From: Pseudomonadota bacterium
Lineage (GTDB): Bacteria > Pseudomonadota > Gammaproteobacteria > Ga0077536
Direction: 5' to 3'
DNA length: 64,000 nucleotides
Assembly: GCA_018668255.1 (NCBI GenBank)
Contig: JABISZ010000024.1
Coordinates: 30,388-94,387 of the forward strand
Below the pieces are notes generated by a model that had not been told where the DNA came from, made no database searches, and saw only the letters and a list, made by a program, of their open reading frames with translations. The position numbers and the translations under genes are program-made. Position 1 is the stretch's first letter, and each line of letters begins with the position of its first letter. Positions 53,622 to 63,114 of the stretch are shown one piece after another.

Positions 53622-55529
53622 ATGATCAAGATCACTGATGCGTCTCTCAGACGAGGGCCGAGGTTGCTTTTCGAATGTGTAAACCTATCGTTCCATGCTG
53701 GACAAAGAATAGGTATTACCGGTGCAAATGGTATCGGAAAGACGAGCTTGTTTGCCGTTTTAGATGGTACCTTACAAACGGATAGTGGAGACGTATCTAT
53801 CCCCTCTGCTACGGAGATTGCTAGCGTTTCACAGGAAGTTCAAGCGGTGTCAATAAAAGCAGTTGCCTACGTAATGGAGGGGGACAAGAAGCTCAGCATC
53901 GCCAAAGAAAAGTTAAGACAGGCAGAGCAAAAAAACTCCGGCCATGAACTGGCTCTTGCGTATGAAATGTACGAGGAAGTCGACGGCTACACAGCGGAAA
54001 CTCGGGCAGCCAAATTGCTCGCCGGCCTGGGCTTTAGCCAAGTCGAGCAGCAGAAATCTTTTGCCGAGTTCTCTGGTGGATGGAGAATGAGGCTCAATCT
54101 GGCTAGAGCACTAATGTGCCCTTCCGATCTGCTTTTGTTGGATGAACCAACTAACCATTTGGATCTAGATGCGATCATTTGGCTCGAACATTGGTTGCTT
54201 GGCTATGAAGGGATGCTGTTGCTTATTTCACATGATCGTGATTTCTTGGATGCGGTATCCACACACATCGTTCATATTGAAAATCAACGGATGACGTCTT
54301 ATACCGGGAATTATTCAAAGTTTGAAGAACAACGAGCAGCACAATTGGCTGGCCAGCAAGCAGCTTATGTAAAACAACAAAGAGAGATCAAGCATATACA
54401 GTTTTTTGTTGATCGGTTCAGAGCTAAAGCATCTAAAGCAAAGCAGGCACAGAGTCGATTGAAAGCTTTATCTCGTTTGGAGGTAATCAATAGCGCACAG
54501 ATTGATTCTCCATTTTCGTTTAGATTTGAAGAGCCAAAAAAAATGCCTACTCAGCTAGTTACGGTCAGTAACGCCGATATTGGATATGGTGACGACATAG
54601 TTTTAAAAAATATCTCTATGTCAATAGTTCCTGGCGATAGAATTGGTCTGTTAGGAGCGAATGGAGCCGGGAAGTCAACATTGATTAAGGCTTTAGTCGG
54701 AGATTTGTTGCCTATTTGTGGGGATGTTGATAGGGCTAATGACTTAAAAGTGTCATATTTCGCGCAACATCAAGTCGAACAGTTAAGAAGTGACGAAACA
54801 CCCTTATCGTTTTTGAAGCGAGTTGAGCCAAAAGCCTCAGAGGGCGAGTTGAGGAAACACCTCGGTGGATTTGCCTTTTCAGGCAATGCGGCCTTAGCTC
54901 CAATCGGCCCTTTTTCTGGTGGTGAAAAAGCACGATTAGTTTTAGCAGCCATTATTCGTCAAAAGCCTAATTTGTTATTGTTAGATGAGCCAACAAACCA
55001 TCTTGATTTGCAAATGCGGCATGCGCTGAGCTTAGCTCTACAGGGTTTTCAAGGTGCGTTAGTTGTAGTGTCTCATGACCGCCATTTACTTCAGTCTGTT
55101 AGTGATTCTCTAAAGTTCGTACATGATGGCGAGGTCGAAGATTTTCCAGGTGATTTAGATGACTATGCCCGTTGGTTAATACAGAGTCGGGCAGAGACAA
55201 AGCAAAGTGTTAAATTAAAAAAAGATCCTACGAACTCTTTTAAACAAAGAAAGCAACAGAAACACCGAGAGGCCGAAAGACGGAACAGTCTCAGTTCCCA
55301 TAAAAGGCAGTTTAAGGAAGTTGAGAAATCTATGAGTCAGAACGAGTTGTTACTGGAAAGAATAGGTGAAAAGCTTTCCAATAGCAGTGTATATCTTGAG
55401 GAGAATAAAGCCGAGATGGAGAGACTGCTGTCCGAGCAAGTTATGTATCAAAAGAAGCATGAAAGTAATGAGAAGTTGTGGCTTGAGTTGACTGCTAAGT
55501 TGGAAGATTTAGAAAAGCCATTAATTTAA
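53622..55529 (+). CDS. yheS: ABC-F family ATPase YheS
   Basis: Translation-associated ABC-F protein with two ATPase domains and no membrane segment. Walker A motifs are GANGIGKT (about 36) and GANGAGKS (about 346); signatures are FSGGWRMRLNLA and FSGGEKARLVLA; Walker B LLLDEPTNHLDL occurs twice. The linker between them (about 240-310) carries the P-site interaction segment. A coiled-coil C-terminal tail follows. The 635 aa length and N-terminus match YheS rather than Uup or EttA. Confidence 0.92.
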   Translation: MIKITDASLRRGPRLLFECVNLSFHAGQRIGITGANGIGKTSLFAVLDGTLQTDSGDVSIPSATEIASVSQEVQAVSIKAVAYVMEGDKKLSIAKEKLRQAEQKNSGHELALAYEMYEEVDGYTAETRAAKLLAGLGFSQVEQQKSFAEFSGGWRMRLNLARALMCPSDLLLLDEPTNHLDLDAIIWLEHWLLGYEGMLLLISHDRDFLDAVSTHIVHIENQRMTSYTGNYSKFEEQRAAQLAGQQAAYVKQQREIKHIQFFVDRFRAKASKAKQAQSRLKALSRLEVINSAQIDSPFSFRFEEPKKMPTQLVTVSNADIGYGDDIVLKNISMSIVPGDRIGLLGANGAGKSTLIKALVGDLLPICGDVDRANDLKVSYFAQHQVEQLRSDETPLSFLKRVEPKASEGELRKHLGGFAFSGNAALAPIGPFSGGEKARLVLAAIIRQKPNLLLLDEPTNHLDLQMRHALSLALQGFQGALVVVSHDRHLLQSVSDSLKFVHDGEVEDFPGDLDDYARWLIQSRAETKQSVKLKKDPTNSFKQRKQQKHREAERRNSLSSHKRQFKEVEKSMSQNELLLERIGEKLSNSSVYLEENKAEMERLLSEQVMYQKKHESNEKLWLELTAKLEDLEKPLI

Positions 55530-55888
55530 CTTTCTACTTATTGAGTAATAAATAAATACAGTTAAACTCTAATTTTTAGAAAAACTGATTCTAATCGGCA
55601 TTTTTTGAAGATTATATGAAAAAACTTCACTTTTGTGACCCGAACTACTTCCAATTTTTGAGCGGCTAGTTATAGTAGGGGCAGCGCAATCAGAATGTTC
55701 TAACTACTAACCTAGATAGGGTAAGGTGATGAAAAGTGGATAAGACTCAGTATGATCAAATGCGTGTAAAAAAGGGGAGTTCATCACCAGCAATATGTCA
55801 TTACTGGTAAACTGATAATGTGTTTACTGTAGACTTAATTAGTATGAGATGAGCTAATGTTTATTATATTTTTCATGGAGATATTTTT
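55530..55888 (+). other. Long leader-like intergenic region before the HU gene
   Basis: 359 bp without a gene. A GATT/AATC hairpin before a T run (about 55583-55606) may end yheS transcription. GGTGATGAA (55725-55733) pairs perfectly with TTCATCACC (55780-55788), and a second hairpin (ACCAG...CTGGT, about 55786-55808) shares bases with its 3' arm, so the two are mutually exclusive. This resembles a switch or small RNA rather than plain spacer, but no known riboswitch fold was recognised. Confidence 0.4.
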
Positions 55889-56218
55889 ATGGCTAAGGTA
55901 ACTGCGATTAAAGTAAAACAAACTAAGACAGCAATCATTGCTATGGTTTCTGAGGCTACAGGATTGACGAAAAAACAAGTGCAAGGTGTTTTATCAGCGA
56001 CAAAAGACGTTGCTGCACGTAACTTGTCAAAAAATGGGTCTGGTGAATTCACGATACCTGAATTAGGCGTTAAACTGCGTCGAGTTAAAAAGGCTGCTCG
56101 AAAAGCTGGGAAAGGACGTAACCCTTTTACAGGTGAAGAGATAATGCTTGCCGCCCGTCCAGCTAGTCTCTCTGTTAGAGCTACTGCGATGAAAGCGATT
56201 AAAGATACAGTTGCGTAA
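55889..56218 (+). CDS. HU-family DNA-binding protein
   Basis: A 109 aa nucleoid protein. Features: TKTAIIAMVSEATGLTKKQVQGVLSATKDVA at the N-terminus and GRNPFTGEEI with the beta-arm Pro; the KKAARKAGKGRNP lysine-rich stretch is longer than in E. coli HU (90 aa). It bends DNA non-specifically. GGAGAT precedes ATG 55889. A strong terminator follows. Its histone-like branch is not assigned. Confidence 0.9.
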   Translation: MAKVTAIKVKQTKTAIIAMVSEATGLTKKQVQGVLSATKDVAARNLSKNGSGEFTIPELGVKLRRVKKAARKAGKGRNPFTGEEIMLAARPASLSVRATAMKAIKDTVA

Positions 56219-56238
56219 TGCTGTCTGGTTCTTTGAAG

Positions 56239-56262
56239 GCCGACATAACGTCGGCTTTTTTT
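56239..56262 (+). terminator. Rho-independent terminator after the HU gene
   Basis: GCCGAC-ATAAC-GTCGGC followed by TTTTTTT. A 6-bp GC-rich stem with a 5-nt loop and a 7-T run starting 21 bp after the HU stop codon. Confidence 0.9.
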
Positions 56263-56328
56263 ATGGATGTCTATTGTGAATGTGTAGGAATAAATCATTT
56301 ACATAAAGAGTTTTAGGGAGCATTTGCA

Positions 56329-57588
56329 ATGCGAGTAGCTGTTATTGGTGCAGGACTTTTGGGTTTGACTACTGCATGGTTCCTTAGAAAAAGTGGCGCT
56401 GAAGTTATCGTTTTTGATCGAGAGTTGCACGTTGGCTTAGAGACCAGTTATGCAAACGGGGGCATGCTGCACGCCAGTCAAGCCAGCCCTTGGAACGAGC
56501 CTGGTGTGATTTTCAAAGCTCTGAAGATGCTAGGAGATGAGGATGCCGCTTTGTTGATTAGGCCAAGAGCTCTGCTGCGGATGCTTCCGTGGGCCTGTGC
56601 ATTCTTTCTCAACTCATCAAAAAAAAAATATAGAGGAAATCTCGAAAAAAACACAATACTTGCTGATTACTCGTTGTCAGTACTTAATGAGCATTTTGGG
56701 TTTCTTGGTGATGTGTATGATCGCTCTGATCTTGGGACGTTAAAGATCTATCGGACGACTGAAGAACTGGCGCAGGCTAAACAAGTTGCCGATGTGTGTA
56801 CCGAGCTAAATATCGCTCATCAGACTCTAAGTCCGGATGAGGTTGGGTCATTAGAACCAGCACTGCAACCAATATGCAGCAGTCTTAGTGGGGGTATATA
56901 TTTTCCTGATGACGTGTCTGGCAATGCCTATTTGTTCTGTAAAAAGCTAGCGGCCGCCGCTGATTCAGCGGGTATTCTCTTCGAATTAGGGAACAATGTT
57001 AGCGAGATTCGTGCTAGTTCTGGGCAAGTAGAGGCAGTGGTTGGCAATAGGGAAATATTTCCTGTGGATGCATGTGTGGTAGCCGCAGGGAGCTATAGCC
57101 CTTTTCTTACAAAGGACCTTGGTCTAAAGCTTCCAGTTGAGCCTATTAAAGGTTATTCCTTAACTATCCCTACGTCAGAATGGGAAACATGCCCTAAGGT
57201 TCCTGTCATTGATGAGCATTATCATGCAGCAGTCTGTCCTTTAGGATCTTTTATGAGAGTGGCAGGCACAGCGGAATTTGCGGGTTTTGATGATCAGATT
57301 CGTGATCGTCGCATAGCAAATTTGTTTTCCCTGGCCCGTCAAATCTATCCTAGATATAGTAAATACTTCGAAGAAAAAAATGTGGCGCTATGGAGTGGAT
57401 TTAGGCCTATGAGTCCAGATGGCGTGGGTATAATGGGCAAAACTAAAGTGTCCGGGTTATATTTGAACACCGGGCACGGTCATCTTGGTTGGACTATGGC
57501 TCCGGGCGCAGGTAAATCAGTGGCTGACGAAATCACTAAAAATATAGAACATTTTTCGCTTAGTGGTTATCGTCTGGATAGATTCTAA
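56329..57588 (+). CDS. dadA: D-amino acid dehydrogenase DadA
   Basis: FAD-dependent oxidative deamination of D-amino acids (chiefly D-Ala) at the inner membrane. FAD-binding GAGLLGLTTAWFL at the N-terminus; SYANGGMLHASQASPWNEPG is the DadA signature; the C-terminal GFRPMSPDGVGIMG and NTGHGHLGWTMAPGAGK close the FAD site. At 419 aa it is of normal length. AGGGAG precedes ATG 56329. No alanine racemase is adjacent. Confidence 0.93.
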   Translation: MRVAVIGAGLLGLTTAWFLRKSGAEVIVFDRELHVGLETSYANGGMLHASQASPWNEPGVIFKALKMLGDEDAALLIRPRALLRMLPWACAFFLNSSKKKYRGNLEKNTILADYSLSVLNEHFGFLGDVYDRSDLGTLKIYRTTEELAQAKQVADVCTELNIAHQTLSPDEVGSLEPALQPICSSLSGGIYFPDDVSGNAYLFCKKLAAAADSAGILFELGNNVSEIRASSGQVEAVVGNREIFPVDACVVAAGSYSPFLTKDLGLKLPVEPIKGYSLTIPTSEWETCPKVPVIDEHYHAAVCPLGSFMRVAGTAEFAGFDDQIRDRRIANLFSLARQIYPRYSKYFEEKNVALWSGFRPMSPDGVGIMGKTKVSGLYLNTGHGHLGWTMAPGAGKSVADEITKNIEHFSLSGYRLDRF

Positions 57589-57630
57589 AAAAGCATTTCC
57601 AGCTCGTTTTTTGGGTAACAGGAGTAGGCT

Positions 57631-58239
57631 ATGGAGTTCGAAGCTCTTTGTAAACAAAGATATACTGAGCGATATTTTTCTCCAAACGTAGAAATCTCTG
57701 ATCGACAGCTACAGGATCTTTTTCAAAAAGTGATACTGGGTCCTAGTGCTTTTAATCTGCAGCATTGGCAGTTCATCGTTGTCAGGGAGCAAGAAGCAAA
57801 AAAAGAATTGTCTGAAATTGCTTACTATCAGCCACAGGTTAAGGACTGCTCTGCTGTTGTCGCCGTTTGTGGGAACTTGTTAGCTTTTAGAGATGCCCGT
57901 TGTATACACGCGACTGATCCCGAGAGCATCAGAGATAAGTTCACTGATATGGTTGAAAAGATTTACGAGAATGAGGCCGGTTTGCAGCGAGATGAGGCGA
58001 TACGTAGCGCATCTTTAGCTGGTATGTCGCTGATGTATGCCGCCGCAGATAAAAATTGGGCTAGCGCGCCCTTGATTGGCTTCGACGCTGACAAGCTTGC
58101 GGCAAAGTTGTGTTTACAAAAAACTATGATTCCTGTGATGTTGGTTTTGCTAGGGAAACCAAAGCCAGGCCATACAAATAGACGGGGGTATAGAAAGTCA
58201 CTGAGTGAAGTTTTGCATTTTGAAACCTATAAATCCTAA
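57631..58239 (+). CDS. Nitroreductase family protein
   Basis: FMN-dependent reductase of 202 aa. Begins with KQRYTERYFSPNV, the family start; GPSAFNLQHWQFIVVREQEAK gives the FMN-binding loop, and IPVMLVLLGKPKPGHTNRRGYRKSLSEV the C-terminal FMN contacts. Typical members reduce nitro compounds or quinones. AGGAG precedes ATG 57631. Confidence 0.9.
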   Translation: MEFEALCKQRYTERYFSPNVEISDRQLQDLFQKVILGPSAFNLQHWQFIVVREQEAKKELSEIAYYQPQVKDCSAVVAVCGNLLAFRDARCIHATDPESIRDKFTDMVEKIYENEAGLQRDEAIRSASLAGMSLMYAAADKNWASAPLIGFDADKLAAKLCLQKTMIPVMLVLLGKPKPGHTNRRGYRKSLSEVLHFETYKS

Positions 58240-58318
58240 ACTTTTTGTGTTGATTTTAGGCGTCGAGTCAGCCACGATGTAGTTAACGTTTCGTATGTCT
58301 TTGTAGAGGAAAAAAATA

Positions 58319-59170
58319 ATGAAGAATGATTTTGAGGTGTTGGCAGATGGCTTTGTCTTTTTAGAAGGTCCGAGATGGAAAAACGATCGTCTCTGGTTCT
58401 CAGACATGTGGGGGTATGGCGTTTACTCTATGACAGAGGAAGGCGACTGCGAAAAAATAGTAGATGTTCCTGGTCGCCCCTCAGGGCTCTGTTTTCTTCC
58501 GTCGGGAGAACTGATAGTCGTCTCCATGACCGACCGAAAATTATTACGCCTTGATAGTAACAATGGTCTTATGCAATATGCAGATTTGGCTCTTTTCGCG
58601 ACAGCTGATGCTAACGATATGGTAATTGATAGTGATGGTGGTATTTATGTCGGTAATTTTGGCTATGACCTTTTCGGAGGAGCAGAGTCTACGATGGCAA
58701 ATTTACTCAGAGTCGCTCCTGACGCTAGTGTATCGGTAGTAGCAGAGGATATGTCCTTCCCAAACGGCACTGTGATTTCCGAGGATGGTAAGACACTGAT
58801 CTGCGCAGAAACTTTTGCAAATTGTTTGACTGCTTTTACACGACATGCCGATGGCACGCTCTCGAATAGGAGAGTCTGGGCTGATCTAGGTGAAAGAACT
58901 CCAGACGGAATCTGTTTGGATGCAGAGGGTGCGGTTTGGGTTTCAAGTTTTGGAAGTGGGGAATTTTTGAGAGTGTTTGAAGGAGGCCGTGTAGGAGAAA
59001 TTTGCACTGTCGAGGGAAAGCGTGCGGTTGCGTGTAACCTGGGTGGAAAAGACGGACGAACCTTGTTCGCTCTCACATTTGAAGGAGAAATAGAGGATAT
59101 TGCTAAAGGTGCGAAAAATGCCCGTATAGAAGTTCGACGTGTAGATGTTCCCGGTGCAGGAAACCCATAA
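58319..59170 (+). CDS. SMP-30/gluconolactonase-like protein
   Basis: A six-bladed beta-propeller lactonase-type protein of 283 aa. Features: FLEGPRWKNDRLWFSDMWG, the metal-site residue Glu in that segment, SFPNGTVISEDGKTLICAET and TPDGICLDAEGAVWVSSFG. Substrate lactone unknown. GAGG precedes ATG 58319. Next gene is 53 bp on, on the same strand. Confidence 0.9.
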   Translation: MKNDFEVLADGFVFLEGPRWKNDRLWFSDMWGYGVYSMTEEGDCEKIVDVPGRPSGLCFLPSGELIVVSMTDRKLLRLDSNNGLMQYADLALFATADANDMVIDSDGGIYVGNFGYDLFGGAESTMANLLRVAPDASVSVVAEDMSFPNGTVISEDGKTLICAETFANCLTAFTRHADGTLSNRRVWADLGERTPDGICLDAEGAVWVSSFGSGEFLRVFEGGRVGEICTVEGKRAVACNLGGKDGRTLFALTFEGEIEDIAKGAKNARIEVRRVDVPGAGNP

Positions 59171-59223
59171 AATATTGCACGAGAATAAGTAGATAATTAG
59201 ATAATTAGAAGGGGAGAGCTAAT

Positions 59224-60378
59224 ATGTTGCACAGTAGAGAAAGAATTTTAACAACTCATACAGGAAGTCTGCCTCGAGAAGCGAAGTTATCGGAGCTTTT
59301 GATCTTGCAAGAAGAAGGGCAGAAGGTTGACGAGAGTATCCTTGAGACACTTGCCGCTGAGGGTGTGCAGAGGTCTGTCGCTAAGCAAATAGAGTCTGGC
59401 GTTGATGTGATCAACGATGGTGAGCAACCTCGCGTAGGTTTCCAGACTTATGTAGCTCAGAGGCTAGAAGGGTTTGGTGGAATATCTCAACGAGAGGCTT
59501 TCACTGATTTTGCGGACTATCCTGATTTTGGAGAAATTTTTTCTAGGAGAGGCAAGACCGCTAAAGTTTTTGATGCTCCAGCGGCTAACGCTGAAGTCTT
59601 ATACACTGATCTGCGGCTTGCCAAGCAAGAGCTCATGATGTTCGATCATGCCCTAAATCAGGGAAATCAAGATTATACTGAAAAGTTCATGACCGCTGCA
59701 TCACCAGGTATTATCTGCACTACGATGGCAAACCAGTTTTACGATTCTCATGAAACATATGTCCAAGCAGTTTCTAAACAAATGCAAAAAGAATATGAGC
59801 TGATCCACGAGCATGGTTACTTACTGCAACTTGATTGCCCTGACTTGGCGATGGAGAGGCATGGACAGTTCCAGCATGATCCTATTTCTAAATTTCAAGA
59901 GGCTGTTGCCTTGCATATTGATTCGATTAACCAAGCTTGCGTCAATATACCTAAAGATCGCATCCGGCTTCATGTATGCTGGGGAAATTATGACGGCCCC
60001 CATGATTGTGATGTCCCGTTAAGTGATATTTTGTCAATTATATCAGAGGCGAATGTTGGAGCTTTCTTAATTGAATTCGCTAATCCCAGGCATCAGCATG
60101 AATATGGTGAGATTAAAAAACACCCTCTACCAGATGACGCTATATTGATTCCGGGCGTAATTGATTCGACAGTAAATTATATTGAACACCCTCAAGTAGT
60201 TTGTAATAGAATTCTCGAGGCGGTCGATGCCGTCGGCGATAAAGAAAGAGTCATAGCTGGAGTGGACTGCGGCTTTGGAACATTTGCTGGCTGGGAAATG
60301 GTTGCGCAGTCCGTGGTTTGGGCGAAGTTGGCTGCTCAGGCAGAAGGTGCGAGGCTAGCTTCTGACATACTTTGGTAG
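59224..60378 (+). CDS. MetE-like cobalamin-independent methyltransferase (second copy)
   Basis: A 384 aa barrel protein of the UROD/MetE fold. It begins RILTTHTGSLPREAKLSEL; a zinc site is suggested by HVCWGN and VDCGFGTF, with the PDLA segment carrying an Asp. It is a distinct paralogue of 25240-26409 and likewise lacks the N-terminal half of methionine synthase. Position in a catabolic run suggests demethylation or methyl transfer from a methylated compound; inference only. Confidence 0.87.
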   Translation: MLHSRERILTTHTGSLPREAKLSELLILQEEGQKVDESILETLAAEGVQRSVAKQIESGVDVINDGEQPRVGFQTYVAQRLEGFGGISQREAFTDFADYPDFGEIFSRRGKTAKVFDAPAANAEVLYTDLRLAKQELMMFDHALNQGNQDYTEKFMTAASPGIICTTMANQFYDSHETYVQAVSKQMQKEYELIHEHGYLLQLDCPDLAMERHGQFQHDPISKFQEAVALHIDSINQACVNIPKDRIRLHVCWGNYDGPHDCDVPLSDILSIISEANVGAFLIEFANPRHQHEYGEIKKHPLPDDAILIPGVIDSTVNYIEHPQVVCNRILEAVDAVGDKERVIAGVDCGFGTFAGWEMVAQSVVWAKLAAQAEGARLASDILW

Positions 60379-60443
60379 TGATCCGTTGTGAGTCACCTTT
60401 TCATTAGTTAATTATTTGATCTCAAAAAAAGGAGAATTTTTCT

Positions 60444-62075
60444 GTGCTCAGAATGCGGTTTTTGTTGGCGTTAGTTTGTCTTTCTGGTTTTCCGCTACTG
60501 GGGTGGGCTAGCGAAAAATCAGTTAATATTCCAGCTGTTTCAATGTTTTTTATGTTTGTGACCGGGACTCTTTTTATTACTTGGTGGGCCGCACGTCGAA
60601 CACGCACGACGAGTGATTTTTATGCTGCCGGAGGGAAAATCACAGGCTTTCAAAATGGTTTGGCAATAGCAGGCGACTACATGTCGGCGGCGTCGTTTTT
60701 GGGACTATCGGGCTTGATTTTTGCCAGCGGCTTTGATGGTATAATATATTCAGTGGGATTCTTGGTTGGTTGGCCTATTATTCTTTTCTTATTGGCCGAG
60801 CGACTGCGGAATTTAGGTCGTTTTACTTTTGCCGATGCAGTTTCTTTTCGATTACAACCTGTTCCGATAAGGAGCCTTTCCGCTTGCGGGACCCTGACAG
60901 TGGTTCTTCTTTATCTAGTGGCTCAGATGGTAGGAGCTGGTAAGTTGATAGAAGTTCTATTTGGTTTTCCTTACGAATTAGCAGTAGCGGTCGTAGGTGT
61001 TTTGATGATCCTCTACGTTACATTCGGCGGCATGATAGCGACCACCTGGGTCCAAATTGTCAAAGCAGTACTATTACTTTCGGGAGCTACATTTTTGGCT
61101 TTCGCAGTCTTATGGGAAGTTGATTTTTCCTTTGAGCGACTCTTTCGCTCTGCGATAGATAACCATACTTCCGGCAAATTAATTCTAGCACCAGGCCGCT
61201 TAATATCTGATCCAATTTCGGCAATATCATTGGGTCTGGCACTTATGTTTGGGACAGCAGGCTTACCTCATATTTTGATGAGATTTTTTACAGTACCGGA
61301 TGCTAAAGAAGCTAGGAAGTCCGTGATTTTCGCCACAGGTTTTGTGGGTTACTTTTACTCGTTACTTTTTGTTATAGGGTTTGGTGCTATATTTCTGGTC
61401 GGTCCAAATACTGCCTATCTAGATGTAACGGGCGCTATAATCGGTGGCAGTAATATGGCTGCTGTGCATCTCTCTCAGGCTGTTGGGGGTGATTTTTTTC
61501 TAGGCTTTATTTCAGCGGTAGCGTTTGCCACGATATTGGCTGTAGTTTCTGGGTTGACTCTAGCAGGTGCCTCCGCGATATCACATGACGTTTATGCCAG
61601 TGTATTTTGCAAAGGTCAACCGAAAGAGGGAACTGAAATATTGGTCTCTAAGTTCGCAACGATAGCACTGGGAATTACAGCGATGATTCTGGGATTGTCT
61701 TTTGAAAATCAAAATGTGGCATATATGGTTGGCCTAGCTTTTGCGATTGCCGCGAGCGTAAATTTTCCTATTTTGTTCCTTTCAATGTATTGGAGTGGCT
61801 TAACCTCGAAGGGCGCTTTTATTGGCGGATCTATTGGACTAGGCAGCGCAGTTGCTTGCGTGATTACCGGACCTACTATTTGGGTTGACATCCTGGGCAA
61901 TGCTGAGCCGATCTTCCCTTACAAGCACCCGGCATTATTTTCTATGACCGCCGCTTTTGCTTCCATCTACTTGGTATCTATTTTTGACTCCAGTGATGAA
62001 GCGGCTCACGCGAAATCTGCCTTCGAAAATCAGTTTGTACGGTCACTTGTTGGCCCGTTGAATTCCGAGAAATAA
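60444..62075 (+). CDS. Sodium:solute symporter (ActP-like)
   Basis: SSS-family permease of 543 aa with about 13 hydrophobic segments; the N-terminal segment may be a signal peptide ([16 protein letters not shown]...LGWA). The pattern ([60 protein letters not shown]) is that of acetate/monocarboxylate permease ActP. GTG 60444 is preceded by AGGAG nine bases upstream. A DUF485 gene follows 23 bp later, the same partnership as yjcH-actP in reversed order. Confidence 0.9.
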   Translation: MLRMRFLLALVCLSGFPLLGWASEKSVNIPAVSMFFMFVTGTLFITWWAARRTRTTSDFYAAGGKITGFQNGLAIAGDYMSAASFLGLSGLIFASGFDGIIYSVGFLVGWPIILFLLAERLRNLGRFTFADAVSFRLQPVPIRSLSACGTLTVVLLYLVAQMVGAGKLIEVLFGFPYELAVAVVGVLMILYVTFGGMIATTWVQIVKAVLLLSGATFLAFAVLWEVDFSFERLFRSAIDNHTSGKLILAPGRLISDPISAISLGLALMFGTAGLPHILMRFFTVPDAKEARKSVIFATGFVGYFYSLLFVIGFGAIFLVGPNTAYLDVTGAIIGGSNMAAVHLSQAVGGDFFLGFISAVAFATILAVVSGLTLAGASAISHDVYASVFCKGQPKEGTEILVSKFATIALGITAMILGLSFENQNVAYMVGLAFAIAASVNFPILFLSMYWSGLTSKGAFIGGSIGLGSAVACVITGPTIWVDILGNAEPIFPYKHPALFSMTAAFASIYLVSIFDSSDEAAHAKSAFENQFVRSLVGPLNSEK

Positions 62076-62098
62076 TAGTTTTATATGGAAGGTGAGAC

Positions 62099-62425
62099 AT
62101 GAATACTAATATCTACGCTAAAATTGCGGAAGATGAAACTTTTCAGAAGTTAGCAAAAGATAAAATAAAATTCAGTTGGAAGTTGAGCGGATTGATTTTA
62201 GTTAGTTACTATACTTTTATTCTGGTTGTTGCCTTCTATCCCGATTGGTTAAGCCAACCACTTCATAGCCAGACTGTTATTACATGGGGTATACCCGCAG
62301 CATTATTTCTTATAGTCTTGAGCATGGCGACGACAGTCTTATATGTACGGCGTTGTAATGAAAATTATGATGGGAGAATGGCCGCAATAATTTCTAGAGT
62401 AGAAATGAAAAGTATTGATCATTAA
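62099..62425 (+). CDS. DUF485 membrane protein
   Basis: A 108 aa protein with two transmembrane segments (about 29-47 and 66-86) of the DUF485 (YjcH-like) family, normally paired with an ActP-type symporter; here it lies directly downstream of one instead of upstream. AAGGTGAG precedes ATG 62099. It is probably an accessory subunit; function unproven. Confidence 0.87.
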   Translation: MNTNIYAKIAEDETFQKLAKDKIKFSWKLSGLILVSYYTFILVVAFYPDWLSQPLHSQTVITWGIPAALFLIVLSMATTVLYVRRCNENYDGRMAAIISRVEMKSIDH

Positions 62426-62447
62426 TGTTAAATGAAGGGGATGAGAG

Positions 62448-62885
62448 ATGGATCAACAATTGACTGATTTGGAAGATATTCGACAATTAAAGTCACGCTA
62501 TTTTCGTTTGATGGATACCCAACAATGGGTGCCGTGGACAGACTGCTTCACGAGTGACATTTTCGCCGTTTATGAAGGCTGCCCGAGACCGTCTAAGGAT
62601 CTACCTCTAAATATTACGTGCGAAGGACGCGATGCATTAATTAGCGGTGTGAGTATTCTTATGGATGGAGCTAAATCGATGCATCAAGGATTTATGCCGG
62701 AAATTGAACTGCTTGATGCTAATACTGCAAAAGCTATCTGGGCTATGTTCGATTACGTTCGACTACCCACGTGTCATTTCAAAGGTTGGGGCCACTATCA
62801 TGAGGATTATGTTAAGGAGGCTGGAGTTTGGAAGATTAAGAAGATCCATCTAACTCGATTGCATACTGAGGAAGATTGGGTTTAA
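62448..62885 (+). CDS. SnoaL-like (NTF2-fold) protein
   Basis: A 145 aa polyketide-cyclase/dehydratase-like fold: DLEDIRQLKSRYFRLMDTQQW, WTDCFTSDIFAVYEG, then GWGHYHEDYVKEAGVWKIKKIHLTR, the SnoaL_4 pattern seen in aromatic-degradation and steroid pathways. Catalytic role unclear. GAAGGGGATGAG precedes ATG 62448. Cotranscribed with the symporter genes. Confidence 0.82.
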   Translation: MDQQLTDLEDIRQLKSRYFRLMDTQQWVPWTDCFTSDIFAVYEGCPRPSKDLPLNITCEGRDALISGVSILMDGAKSMHQGFMPEIELLDANTAKAIWAMFDYVRLPTCHFKGWGHYHEDYVKEAGVWKIKKIHLTRLHTEEDWV

Positions 62886-62898
62886 GGAAATTGTCGGC

Positions 62899-63054
62899 TT
62901 AATGGAATAAAGAAAGCCATGCCGAGATGACCACAACAGCGACCATCAAAAGAATCATAGGCAGGTTCTTTTTTCTATTACCTTTATCTGAGAGCATTGC
63001 CAGAAGCATTACTGCGGCAAACATACCTATCCAAACTGCAATCCAACTTTTCAT
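62899..63054 (-). CDS. Small two-helix membrane protein (51 aa)
   Basis: A minus-strand frame of 51 codons plus stop, below the usual ORF size cut. It begins MKSWIAVWIGMFAAVM, continues LLAMLSDKGNRKKN, then LPMILLMVAVVVISAWLSLFH: two hydrophobic segments joined by a charged loop. ATG 63054 has AGGA at good spacing (AGGAAATTTA-ATG). It converges on the SnoaL-like gene and lies 60 bp from the CoA-transferase gene on the same strand. Function unknown. Confidence 0.6.
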   Translation of the reverse strand: MKSWIAVWIGMFAAVMLLAMLSDKGNRKKNLPMILLMVAVVVISAWLSLFH

Positions 63055-63114
63055 TAAATTTCCTGATATCGACCTGAAGCGAAGTGGATTTTATGAATTT
63101 GGCGGTGGGTTTTT

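Noticed and set aside
55873..56298. Minus-strand frame across the HU gene
   Set aside because: Antisense shadow of a clearly coding HU gene with terminator.
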